A DNA stretch of 38,241 nucleotides from positions 1 to 38,241 of the forward strand of contig JAFKFQ010000399.1 of the NCBI GenBank assembly GCA_017308215.1, read 5' to 3'. Both the position numbers and the translations under genes were made by a program. The notes below the pieces were generated by a model, which was not told the origin of the DNA, searched no databases, and saw nothing but the letters and a program-made list of their open reading frames with translations. The DNA is from a bacterium (GTDB taxonomy: Bacteria > Planctomycetota > Planctomycetia > Gemmatales > Gemmataceae). This document shows, piece after piece, positions 1-8,783 of this stretch; position 1 is the first letter of the stretch, and each line of letters opens with the position of its first letter.

Positions 1-41
1 CGCACGCGCCAACCTCGGCCCGACTCGTTTTTCTCACTACG

Positions 42-74
42 TTGCTTGCTCGCCGCGGCCGCCGCGGTTAGAAC
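42..74 (+). promoter_or_regulatory. possible promoter of the retron ncRNA and operon
   Basis: A TTGCTT hexamer (42-47) and a TTAGAA(C)T stretch (68-75) sit about 20 bp apart, longer than the usual 17 bp. They would place a transcription start near 80-82, immediately before the a1 arm of the predicted retron RNA at 83. The position is attractive but the match is weak, and GC-rich planctomycete promoters are poorly defined. Confidence 0.25.
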
Positions 75-82
75 TCTTCTCA

Positions 83-256
83 CGTCGGTCGGAGGTCATC
101 GGTTTAGCTCGGCTGCTCTGCAGCGGGGTGATGTTGCGTCACCCGAGCGTATGGCCCGGCATGCGTCCCGAGGAAGGCTGTTCCAGACCCGCTTTCGGTG
201 GCGGGTCCGTGAGCCTTCCACGTTCCAGGTTAGGTAGTAGACCGCCCCGACCGACG
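83..256 (+). ncRNA. predicted retron msr-msd non-coding RNA
   Basis: The 5' and 3' ends pair as retron a1/a2 repeats: 83-92 with 247-256 (10 bp, perfect). After an internal loop, 101-106 (GGTTTA) pairs with 238-243 (TAGACC, one G-T wobble). The base directly after this pairing is G107 in a TTTAGC context. In characterised retrons such as Ec86 the 2'-5' branch guanosine lies in TTAGC right after a1. Then follow hairpins 112-116/120-124, 126-131/139-144 and 147-153/160-166 (msr-like). The long hairpin is 172-179/212-219 with inner stem 186-192/201-207 (msd-like). A cDNA templated on roughly 170-237 would be about 65-70 nt; this length is inferred. The element lies 74 bp before a five-gene operon that ends with a retron RT. 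Chance hairpins are common at this GC content, but the ordered combination and the branch-site position are hard to explain otherwise. Confidence 0.72.
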
Positions 257-286
257 GCCCGTGCGGGCGTAACACCCCGCACGGGC
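257..286 (+). terminator. strong hairpin between retron RNA and operon
   Basis: An 11-bp perfect stem, 257-267 with 276-286, encloses an 8-nt loop. It starts one base after the a2 arm of the predicted retron RNA and is followed by a T/C-rich stretch (288-295) rather than a clean T run. It could be a leaky terminator or attenuator that defines the 3' end of the ncRNA while letting some transcripts enter the operon, or an RNA-processing site. Confidence 0.5.
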
Positions 287-330
287 GTTCTTCTCGACCA
301 CCCGCCGCCGATCCCGACAACGGGGGTTCC

Positions 331-3300
331 GTGGCCGCCACCCTCTCCCTCGCCGACGTCCGCCGCGCGTGGGACGCCCGCGACCCCGAGCTGCCGCGGC
401 TGATCGCGCGGCTCGCGGCGCAGCCCGACCCGCCGCCGGACAAGCCCGTCCGCGACGGGGCGCTCACGTTCGACACGTTCCGCCGGCTCGGCCGCGACTA
501 CCAGTTCCGCCACAAGCCGGAAGAGGAGCAGGCCCACCAGCGCGTCGAACTCCTGAAGGCGCTCGAGGCCCCCGACGCCGAGGTGCCGCTGCCCGACCGC
601 CTGCGGCTGTACACCGTCGTCCTCGACCTGTGGACCGCCGACGACCCGTTCGCCCGGTCGTGCCTGCTCGAAGTCATCGAGACGGTGCCGCTCGCCTTCG
701 GGCCGTGGCGCGCCTTGAAGCGCATCTTCAAGGAGGCCGAGGCGAAGCCCGACACCGCCGTGTACGGCGCGCTCGCCGCCCGGTTCGACGCCGAAGCGGC
801 CACGCACCGGTCCGGCCGCGAGGTGAGCAGCGCGACGCTCGCGTACCTGGCGCGGCGGGCGTGGCGGTTCCTCCGCCGCACCGGCGTGCAGCTCCCCGCC
901 ACGTATGCCGACACCGCGGTGGACGTGCTCAGCCGGTACCCGGCCGACACCAACTGGCGCAACACCTGGGTCGCCAACCACGTCTTCTTCCACGACTCGA
1001 AGAAGTACGGCCGCTCGCGCTTCACCTTCAGTTGGGGGGAATACCCGACCCGGAACCGCATCAAGGACCGGGCCTTCGGCGACCTGTGGAAGCGGAGCCC
1101 GCGGCCGCTGTTCACGCTGCTGGAGCGGGCAAAGGCCGACGACGTGCGCGCGTTCGCCGCCGCCGGGCTGAAGGCCGACTTCCGCGCCGCGCTGCGCGAC
1201 GTCGAGCCGGTGTGGGTGGTGCGCCTCGTCGGCGTGCGCAGTGCGGCGATCGACGAGTTCGTGGTGTGGCTCCTCCAGAACGTGCCGACGTTCGAGCAGG
1301 CCGGGTTCCGCGCGAGCGGCCTCCACGCCGCGGTGCTCCAGCTCCTCGACTCGCCGAGTAACACCGCCCGCGCCTACGCCGCCGACTACGCCCGCACCCA
1401 CGCCCGCGACCTGCCCGTGCCCGACCTCGTGCGGCTGGCGAACAACTCGCACGACGCGGTGCGGAAGCTCGCCCGCGACCTGCTCGGCGAGCGCGACCCG
1501 CGCACGGACGTGGGCCTCGCCGCCTGGGGCGAACTGCTCGACAGCGAGCACGGCCACGTCTACGCCACGGAGGTGATCCAGAAGGCGTTCGGCGCCGCCG
1601 AGCTCACGCCCGCGTGGTTCGCCGACCGCCTCCTGACGCCGAGCGACAAGGCGTTCCAGTTCGCGTGGTGGCTGCTGCCGAAGCTCCACCCGCCGGCCGC
1701 GCTCGGCCCGGCGTTCTTCTTCGGCGTGCTGAAGCGCCTCGACTTCGCCGACTGGAACCAGCAGCGCCGGCTGGAGAAGATCGCCAAGGAACTGGCGCGC
1801 TTCGACCTCGACGCGCTCGACCGCGACGCCCTCCGCTGGCTCGTGCTCGCCCCGACCGGCTGGCAGGTGGTGTCCGGCTGGGTCGAGCAGGGGAAGCTGA
1901 AGCCGGCGACGCTCGGCACCGACTTCTGGAAGGCGCTCGCCTTCCACCCCGACTACGACGCCGACCCGTGGCTCGCCGCGCTGCGGGCGTCCGGCCCCGA
2001 GTGGGCGGGCGAACTGACGTTCGCCGAGCACACCTCCGCCGTGGTGCTGAACTGGATGCGCGACGTGCGCAAGTTCCCGCCGCTCGACCTCGGCTTCGAC
2101 TGGCTCATGAAGCTGGTGGCGCGCACCGAGCCGACGTACCACGACTTCGCCGTCGAGACGCTGATCCGCTCCTTTGCCCCCGCCGACTTCGCGCCACAAC
2201 AGGCCGCGCCGGTGGCAGCCGCGCCCGCGGCGGCCGCGACGATTGACCTGCAAAAGGCCACGTTCCTGTTCACCGGCAAGCTGGCGTCGATGACGCGCGA
2301 CGAGGCCGAGGGGAAGGTGAAGGGGGCGAACGGCGCGGTCGCCGGGTCGGTGACGAAGAACCTGCACTACCTCGTCATCGGCGACGAGGGCTCGCCGCTG
2401 TACGGCCAGGGGAAGAAGGGGACGAAGCAGGTCAAGGCGGAGCAGTTGAACGAGGCCGGCGCGAACATCCGCATCGTCTCCGAGACGATGTTCCTCCAGA
2501 TGCTCGTCGGCCAGCAGCGCGAGGCGACGGCCGACGCCACGCTCGCCGGCTGCGAACGCCTGTGGGAACTCGCCATCGCCCCCGGCCCGGCCGACGCGCC
2601 GGTCGGCAAGTTCGCGCGGCTCTACGTCCGCCGCCACCACCCGGTCATCGGCCAGCAGCTCACCGACCGTCCGGTCGATCCCGGCACGGAGGTGCCGCCG
2701 GCGTTCCTGACGTGGGCGCGGGTGTCGCCGCTGTTCGCCGAGACGCGCCGCCCGCTCCGCGAGTTCGCCCTCGACCTCGCCCGCTGGGAGTTCGCCCGCT
2801 GGAACCCGGACGTGGACGCCCTCGTGTGGATGAGCGAGCTCCCGTTCGCCGACGTGCGCCGGTTCGCGGCGAAGGCGCTGCTCGCCGACGACGCGCCCGA
2901 GACGCGCGCGTTCCGCCTCGACCCGGCGAAGCTCGAACCCGCCGCGGCGTACCGCTTCTGTGAGGCCGCCGACCCGGAGACGCGGGCGCTCGGCATGGAG
3001 CTCATCAACCGCGTGCCGCGCTTCCGCGTGCCCGAAGAGCTGTTCCGCCTCACCGAGAGCCCCGACCGCAAGGTGCGGGCGTTCGTCATCAGGGCGCTGT
3101 GGGCCGTCTACCGCGACCGCGGCGTAACGGCCGACTGGAAGCCGCCGACCGCGCCGGCGCCCGAGATCGGCGTGAAGGCGCGGAAGGCCGCCGCGGAGCT
3201 CGCGGCGACGCGCGGCGACGGCGTGCCGGCGCGGCCGCCGCAGTGGCCGGCGGAGCGCCCGACGCTCGCGCAGTTCCTCCGCCGCGTGCTGTTCGAGGTG

Positions 3301-3612
3301 CCGCCGGGGCCGCCCGAGAAGACGACCCAGGACGCGAACGACGACGGCGACACCGCAACGCCGGCGGACGCGGCGAAGAAGACCGAGGCGCGCGTGGTGG
3401 CGAACCGGCCGCTCCCGGCGCGGCGGGCGAAGCTCGACCTGATCGAGGTGATGCGCGACCTGGCGACCGAGGACCGCGAATTCGCCGCCGGCGTGCTCCC
3501 CCTGCTCGACGAGTTCCTCCACTCGCGCGGGGCGAGCGAGCGGGCGGCGTGCCTCGTCGCCGTCACCCGCGTCCGCCACCGCCACCCCGAGCTGAAGGCG
3601 GGTGCGCCATGA
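331..3612 (+). CDS. HEAT/ARM-repeat protein with an internal BRCT domain (retron-operon gene 1)
   Basis: This 1093-aa protein is mostly helical-repeat sequence. One recognisable domain lies at about residues 638-732. It contains a FLFTGKL strand, a KGANGAV loop, TKNLHYLVIGD, and a final KAEQLNEAGANIRIVSE region, the layout of a ligase-type BRCT domain. BRCT domains of this class bind DNA ends or phosphopeptides (family knowledge). An Ala/Pro-rich linker precedes the BRCT. The start is a GTG at 331 after a GGGGG stretch; no upstream in-frame ATG is convincing. It is the first gene after the predicted retron RNA, and its stop overlaps the next start (ATGA), so the two are translationally coupled. 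I see no nuclease, protease or membrane segment. It may be the ARM-repeat partner of the retron, or a DNA-damage-sensing component; both roles are inferred. Confidence 0.85.
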   Translation: MAATLSLADVRRAWDARDPELPRLIARLAAQPDPPPDKPVRDGALTFDTFRRLGRDYQFRHKPEEEQAHQRVELLKALEAPDAEVPLPDRLRLYTVVLDLWTADDPFARSCLLEVIETVPLAFGPWRALKRIFKEAEAKPDTAVYGALAARFDAEAATHRSGREVSSATLAYLARRAWRFLRRTGVQLPATYADTAVDVLSRYPADTNWRNTWVANHVFFHDSKKYGRSRFTFSWGEYPTRNRIKDRAFGDLWKRSPRPLFTLLERAKADDVRAFAAAGLKADFRAALRDVEPVWVVRLVGVRSAAIDEFVVWLLQNVPTFEQAGFRASGLHAAVLQLLDSPSNTARAYAADYARTHARDLPVPDLVRLANNSHDAVRKLARDLLGERDPRTDVGLAAWGELLDSEHGHVYATEVIQKAFGAAELTPAWFADRLLTPSDKAFQFAWWLLPKLHPPAALGPAFFFGVLKRLDFADWNQQRRLEKIAKELARFDLDALDRDALRWLVLAPTGWQVVSGWVEQGKLKPATLGTDFWKALAFHPDYDADPWLAALRASGPEWAGELTFAEHTSAVVLNWMRDVRKFPPLDLGFDWLMKLVARTEPTYHDFAVETLIRSFAPADFAPQQAAPVAAAPAAAATIDLQKATFLFTGKLASMTRDEAEGKVKGANGAVAGSVTKNLHYLVIGDEGSPLYGQGKKGTKQVKAEQLNEAGANIRIVSETMFLQMLVGQQREATADATLAGCERLWELAIAPGPADAPVGKFARLYVRRHHPVIGQQLTDRPVDPGTEVPPAFLTWARVSPLFAETRRPLREFALDLARWEFARWNPDVDALVWMSELPFADVRRFAAKALLADDAPETRAFRLDPAKLEPAAAYRFCEAADPETRALGMELINRVPRFRVPEELFRLTESPDRKVRAFVIRALWAVYRDRGVTADWKPPTAPAPEIGVKARKAAAELAATRGDGVPARPPQWPAERPTLAQFLRRVLFEVPPGPPEKTTQDANDDGDTATPADAAKKTEARVVANRPLPARRAKLDLIEVMRDLATEDREFAAGVLPLLDEFLHSRGASERAACLVAVTRVRHRHPELKAGAP

Positions 3613-6600
3613 CGCCCGAAATGGAGGCGCTGGTTCGCCGGCAGTTGGAGCAGTTGCGGGCGGCGATCGACCGCCTGCCGCCCGAGCAGCGGGCTGCCGT
3701 CGAGGCGCAGATCCAGTCGCTGACCGCGAAACTCGGCAACACGAACCCGGAGCTGGCCGGCGTGCTGTTCGGGAAGCCGGCCGGCGGTACCGGCGAGAAA
3801 CACCTGACGTACCGCGGGCACCTCCGCGCCGTGGCCGGCGTCGGCGGGTCGCTCGTGTTCGTCACCGAGCACCCCGAGGGGCAGCCGACCGCCCTGTTCC
3901 GCCTCGACGCCGACACGCTGAACCTGACCGAGCAGCCGCTGCCGTGCGGCGGGGTGGCGCTCGCGGTCGCCGGCGACCACGTCTACGTCGCCGGCACCGA
4001 CCGGCGCGTCTACGCCGCGGCCGGCGCCGCGGCGCCGAAGCCGCTCGCCGGGCCGTTCGACGCGCCGGTCGCCGCGCTCCTCGTCGCGGCCGGCGACCGC
4101 CTCGCGGTGCTGGCCGGGGCGAACCTACTCCTCGTGTCGCGGGCCGACGGCAAGGTGCTGCAAACGCTCGACCTGCCCGACCGCGGCACGTGCCTCGCCG
4201 CCGACCGCTCCGGGCAGTGGATCGCCGCCGGCACCGAGAAGGGGACGGTGGCGGTGTTCGACGGCCAGGACCGCGCCGAGTTCGAGCGCTCCGACGCGGA
4301 CCGCCTCCACGACGGCGCCGTGACGGCGCTCCTGTTCGAGCCGGAGGAGCTGCGCTTCTTCTCGGCCGGCGCCGACCGCAAGCTCCTCAGCACGCACGCC
4401 CGCGGCCGCCTCGAACCGGAGGACAAGGGCCGCGACAACACCCACGAAGACCTCGTGACGGCGATGCTGCTGACGCCGACGGGCGACCGCTTCGTCACCG
4501 GCGGCCGCGACGCCGTACTGAAGACGTGGCCGCGCGCCGGCGGCGTGAAGCCGGCCACGCTCAAGGACGGCATCGGCAAGGTGGTCGGGCTCGCGGTGGT
4601 GACGGCGTACAACCAGCCCCGACTGGCGGTGGCCTGCGACGACGACACGATCCGCTTCGTCGAACTCGACGCCGAGGGCCGCTTCGGCGCGGTCGTCGGC
4701 CGCGTGTTCGGCGCTGTTGACCGCGCGAAGCACGAGGCCGGGCAGCACGACGCGAAGCGGCGCGAGAAAGCCTTGCGCGATGCCGCGGCGTGGAACGACG
4801 TCGCCGGCCTCGACCTCCTCGCCGCCCGCCTCGACGCCGACCCGGACCACCAGCTCCGCCTACTCGCCGCCCAGCTCCTCGCCGCGTCGCCGAACCCGCG
4901 GGCGGTGGCGCTGCTCGAAGCCGCCGTGCGGCACAAGGACGAGAAGGTCCGCGTCGAGGCGTTCCGCGGCCTTCAGAAGCACCTCGGCGCGGACAACCTG
5001 AAGCCGATCGACCTGGCGCTGAAGGCCGGCAAGCCGGACGTGGGCGTGCTGGCGGTGGCGGCACTCGAACCGCTGGCGGCGCGCGACGACCAGGCGCTCG
5101 CCCGCCTCACGGACGCACTCGACCACGCCGCCTGGGACGTGCGGAAGGCCGCGCTCGCCGCGCTCGAAGCGGTCTTCCCGGCGCCGTCGCCCGAGGCCGG
5201 GCTGGCGGGGCTCGGGTCGAAGCACGGCGACGTGCGCGCCGCGGCGCTGGTGCGGTTCTTCGAGCGGAACCAGCTTTCCGACCCGCGCGCCACCGCCGCC
5301 GTCCGCCGCCGCCTCGAGGACGACGACTCCGGCGTCCGCCGCGTGGCCTTCCTCCTCACCGTGCTCGCGCGGCCGACGCTGGCGCGGACGCTGCGCGCGG
5401 CCGACGACGAGCTCCACCGCCAGCTCGCCGAGCTCGACAAGGCCGAGAAGCCCGCCGCGGCCGGCGCCGCGCTCGACGCGGCCGACTACGACGTGCCCCT
5501 CCAGGCGACGGCGGCGCGGGCGCTCGACACCTGCCTCCGCGGGGCGCGGGCGCTGGCGACGCTCGGCGACGCCCGGGCGTTCGGGCTGCTCATCCAGCTC
5601 AGCCGGGAGGAGAGCGCGGCGGCGCGCGTCGAGGTGTGCCGCGCGCTCGCCACGCTCAACGACCCCCGCGCGTCTGCCCGGCTGCGGTCGCTCCTGTTCG
5701 ACCCGGACTCGTCGGTGCGCGACGCCGCGTACTCGGCTCTGGCGCGGCTGGAGGCGGCGGCCCCGCTCGCCGTCGCCGAGTCCGGGCTGACGGCCGCGGC
5801 CGAGGACGTGCGCCGCCGCGGGCTGCAAACACTGGTCGAGGTGGTGCGCCGGGAGCCGCCGGCCGGCGCGCCCGACGCCGCCGCGTCGCCCGCGTGGGCG
5901 CTGCTGGCGCGGGCGCTCGACGACGACGCGCCGGCGGTGCGGACCGAGGCGTGGAAGGCGGTGCTGAAGCTGAACGCCGGGGAGCCGGGGCTGCGCTTCG
6001 CCCGCCGCTCCGCGCACGCCGACGTGCGCCGGGAGGTGCTGACCGAAGCCGCGGCACGGCCGGACGAGCCGTGGGCGCCGGCGTTCGTCTTCGACTACTT
6101 CAACGACCCCGACCCGGCGCTCCGCACGGAGGCGTTCGCCCAGGCGACGCGCAAGACCAAGGAGCTCACGCCGCTGGAAGCCGCGCTGGCGTCGCTCTAC
6201 GCCGACACGCGGCTCGCGGCGATCGACGCGCTGGAGAAGAAGCACACGAAGCCGGCGCAGGCGCTGCTCGTCCGTGCCCTCGCCGACGCCGACCGCGACA
6301 ACCGCCTCCTCGCGCTGACCGCGCTCGTGGACGAGGACGCCCGCGCCGCGCTGGTCGACGCGCTGGCCACGCCGCACGCCGACGTGCGCGCCCGCGCCGC
6401 GTCGGCGCTCGCGCGGCACGGCGACCCGGCCGCGCTCGCACCACTCCTCGCGCTGGTCGGCACGCCGGAACCGACCGAGGCGGAGCGCGTGGCGGCGTGG
6501 ACGGACGCGACCGAAGCCGCACTCGCCGGGCTGACGGAGCTCGCCGACCCCGCCGCCGTCCCCGCCGTCCGCCCGCTGCTGGAGAGCAAGCACGCCGCCG

Positions 6601-8783
6601 TCCGCAAGGCGGCGGCCGCGGCGCTCGTCGGTTCGGCCATCTCCGGCACGGCGGACGTGCTCCGCGCGATGCTCGTCCACGCCGACCCGGCGGTCCGACA
6701 GTTGGCCGTACTCGGCCTCGCCCGCCTCGGCGGCGCGTCCGTCGTCGGCCGGCTGCTCGCGCCCGAACTGGCGCCGGGGGCGGTGCTCGCCGCCGCGGTC
6801 GCGCTCGGCGAGGCGGGCGAGCGCGTGGTCGCGGTGCTGCTCGACCACGCGGACGAGGGCGTCCGCACGGCGGCGCGGCTCGTCGAGCTACTGGCGGAAC
6901 TGCGCGACCAGTCCGGCGACGCGCGCCGCTGCCTGGAGTGCCTGTCGGCGAAGGCACCGCGCACGCGCCTCGCCGGGGCGCAAGGGCTGGAGCTCTACGC
7001 CGACCCGGCGGCGTTCCGCGCGTTCGTCGTCGAACTCGTCAACGACCGCGGCGACGAGGCGGCGTGGAAGATCCCCCCCGAGACGGTGGACGCCCTCGCC
7101 GCGGTGCTGGTCGGCGCCGCGCCGCCGCTGCGGGCGCGGGCGGTCGGACTGCTCGCCTGGCTCGCCGAGAAGGAGCAGGCCGGCTGGAACCAGGCGTGGG
7201 CCGTGTTCGCCAAGCGCTTCGCCGCCGAGATCGCCGCCGCGGAGGCCGCCGCGCCGCCGCGAACCGTATCGCAGTTGTCCGCCGCCGCGGCGAAGGAACT
7301 GGCGTTCGGCGCGTACATCGGGCTCGTCCGCGAGCAGGGGAGTTCGACGGCGACGCCGGCGGTGGCGCGGGTGCGGCAGACGGCGCTCGCGCGGGTGCTC
7401 GCGGTCGCGTCCGCCGACGCCGCGTACCGCCCCGCCGCGTTCCCGGTGCTCATGCAGGCGCTCGCCGACCCGAACCAGCCCGTCCGCTTCCAGGCGTTCG
7501 AGCAGCTCTTGGCGCTCGGCTTCGACCGCACCCGGCTCGGCGCCGAGGCGCTCGAAACCGGCCACACCGACCTCGGCGTGAAGGGGCTCGAACTCCTCAC
7601 CGACGGCACCTCGTCCGGCGACGGCGACGCGGTGCTGGAGCGCGTGCTGCTGGCCCGCACCGACGACCTGGCGACCGAGGCGGCCAAGCTGCTCGCGGCC
7701 CGGCGCGGGCTGGTGCCGGTGGCGGCGACCGCGCTCGCCGCCGCCCACGACCCGCTGCGGCGGCAGGCGGTGCAGTGGCTCGCCGGCGAGTACGAGAAGT
7801 CGGCGGACGCGCAACAGGCGCTACGCACGGCGCTCGGGTCGCGCTACCGCAAGGTGCGCGAGGCGGCGGCGTTCGAGCTCGCCGCGAAGCGCGACCCGGC
7901 GGCGTTCGACGCACTCGTCGCGCTCCTCCGCGAGGCCGACGAGCCCGGCCGACAGACCAGGCTGATCGAGGCGATCCAGCCGCTCAACGACCCGCGCGCC
8001 GCGGCGGCGTTCCTCGACCGCGTCGAGACCGACCCCGCCGGCACCGCCCCGGCCGTGGCGCTGCTCGCGGCGGCCGGCGCGGCGCGGCGGCCGGAAGTCG
8101 CCGACCGCCTCTTCGACTTCGCCGCCCGCAAGAAGGAGTGGCGCGCCGCGGCGTTCGACGCGGTCCTCGTGACGAGTGGGTTCGACCAGCCGATCGACGA
8201 CCCGACCGACGACCGGCCGGACCGCACGTGGGAAGAGAAGCAGCACCCGCGCCGCCCGGCGCTGCTGGCACGCCTCCTCGACCGCGCGATCGCCGCCGGG
8301 ATGGACGTGTTCGTGGCGAACCTGCTGCCGGCGGCGCGCTGGTGCCGCGGGGCGGAGGTCGATGAACCGCTCGCGCTGCTCACCGCGAACCCCGACCCGG
8401 AACTGCGCCGCGAGGCCGTGACGGCACTGGGCTGGCGGTTCAAGAAGCGCGGCGCGCCGGCCGACGCGCTGCTCCGGGCGCTCAAGCACAAGGACGCGAC
8501 CACGCAGTTCCTCGCCGCCGAGGGGCTCGCCCGCGGCGGCCGCGCGGACGGCATCAACGTCCTCCTCTCGGCGATCGACTACCTCGACGACGTGGGGCTG
8601 CGGGCGCGGGCGGTGCTCGCGCTCGGCGAGCTCGGCGACGCCCGCGCCCTCGACGTGCTCCTCCGCCTCGCCGGCGAAGACGGCCACGCGCTGCAAGAAC
8701 CGGCGGCGGAGGCGATCGGTCACCTGCGCCGCTCGCCCGACGCGGAGAAGATCGGCCGCCTCCTCGAACGGTTGGCGAAGTGA
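3609..8783 (+). CDS. giant WD40-like plus HEAT-repeat protein (retron-operon gene 2)
   Basis: This 1724-aa protein begins at the ATG of the ATGA overlap with the previous gene. A short helical N-terminus (about residues 1-45, MTPEMEALVRRQLEQL) is followed by a beta-propeller-like region of about 60-375 with WD40-style repeats. Examples are DRSGQWIAAGTEKGTVAVFD and PTGDRFVTGGRDAVLKTW. From about residue 390 to the end it is a near-continuous array of HEAT repeats (recurring 'DxxVRxAALxAL' helices), making a very long solenoid. No catalytic motif is visible. Solenoids and propellers are scaffolds for protein or nucleic-acid binding, so this could hold the RT-msDNA complex and its partners together (inference). 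The stop overlaps the GTG of the next gene (GTGA). Confidence 0.88.
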   Translation: MTPEMEALVRRQLEQLRAAIDRLPPEQRAAVEAQIQSLTAKLGNTNPELAGVLFGKPAGGTGEKHLTYRGHLRAVAGVGGSLVFVTEHPEGQPTALFRLDADTLNLTEQPLPCGGVALAVAGDHVYVAGTDRRVYAAAGAAAPKPLAGPFDAPVAALLVAAGDRLAVLAGANLLLVSRADGKVLQTLDLPDRGTCLAADRSGQWIAAGTEKGTVAVFDGQDRAEFERSDADRLHDGAVTALLFEPEELRFFSAGADRKLLSTHARGRLEPEDKGRDNTHEDLVTAMLLTPTGDRFVTGGRDAVLKTWPRAGGVKPATLKDGIGKVVGLAVVTAYNQPRLAVACDDDTIRFVELDAEGRFGAVVGRVFGAVDRAKHEAGQHDAKRREKALRDAAAWNDVAGLDLLAARLDADPDHQLRLLAAQLLAASPNPRAVALLEAAVRHKDEKVRVEAFRGLQKHLGADNLKPIDLALKAGKPDVGVLAVAALEPLAARDDQALARLTDALDHAAWDVRKAALAALEAVFPAPSPEAGLAGLGSKHGDVRAAALVRFFERNQLSDPRATAAVRRRLEDDDSGVRRVAFLLTVLARPTLARTLRAADDELHRQLAELDKAEKPAAAGAALDAADYDVPLQATAARALDTCLRGARALATLGDARAFGLLIQLSREESAAARVEVCRALATLNDPRASARLRSLLFDPDSSVRDAAYSALARLEAAAPLAVAESGLTAAAEDVRRRGLQTLVEVVRREPPAGAPDAAASPAWALLARALDDDAPAVRTEAWKAVLKLNAGEPGLRFARRSAHADVRREVLTEAAARPDEPWAPAFVFDYFNDPDPALRTEAFAQATRKTKELTPLEAALASLYADTRLAAIDALEKKHTKPAQALLVRALADADRDNRLLALTALVDEDARAALVDALATPHADVRARAASALARHGDPAALAPLLALVGTPEPTEAERVAAWTDATEAALAGLTELADPAAVPAVRPLLESKHAAVRKAAAAALVGSAISGTADVLRAMLVHADPAVRQLAVLGLARLGGASVVGRLLAPELAPGAVLAAAVALGEAGERVVAVLLDHADEGVRTAARLVELLAELRDQSGDARRCLECLSAKAPRTRLAGAQGLELYADPAAFRAFVVELVNDRGDEAAWKIPPETVDALAAVLVGAAPPLRARAVGLLAWLAEKEQAGWNQAWAVFAKRFAAEIAAAEAAAPPRTVSQLSAAAAKELAFGAYIGLVREQGSSTATPAVARVRQTALARVLAVASADAAYRPAAFPVLMQALADPNQPVRFQAFEQLLALGFDRTRLGAEALETGHTDLGVKGLELLTDGTSSGDGDAVLERVLLARTDDLATEAAKLLAARRGLVPVAATALAAAHDPLRRQAVQWLAGEYEKSADAQQALRTALGSRYRKVREAAAFELAAKRDPAAFDALVALLREADEPGRQTRLIEAIQPLNDPRAAAAFLDRVETDPAGTAPAVALLAAAGAARRPEVADRLFDFAARKKEWRAAAFDAVLVTSGFDQPIDDPTDDRPDRTWEEKQHPRRPALLARLLDRAIAAGMDVFVANLLPAARWCRGAEVDEPLALLTANPDPELRREAVTALGWRFKKRGAPADALLRALKHKDATTQFLAAEGLARGGRADGINVLLSAIDYLDDVGLRARAVLALGELGDARALDVLLRLAGEDGHALQEPAAEAIGHLRRSPDAEKIGRLLERLAK

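Noticed and set aside
139..3585. Very long open frame on the minus strand opposite the first retron-operon gene
   Set aside because: It reads as Arg/Gly/Val-rich low-complexity sequence with no domain, as expected antisense to a GC-rich gene. The same applies to other long antisense frames at 4860-6848, 9727-14016, 23789-26041 and 30721-32607.
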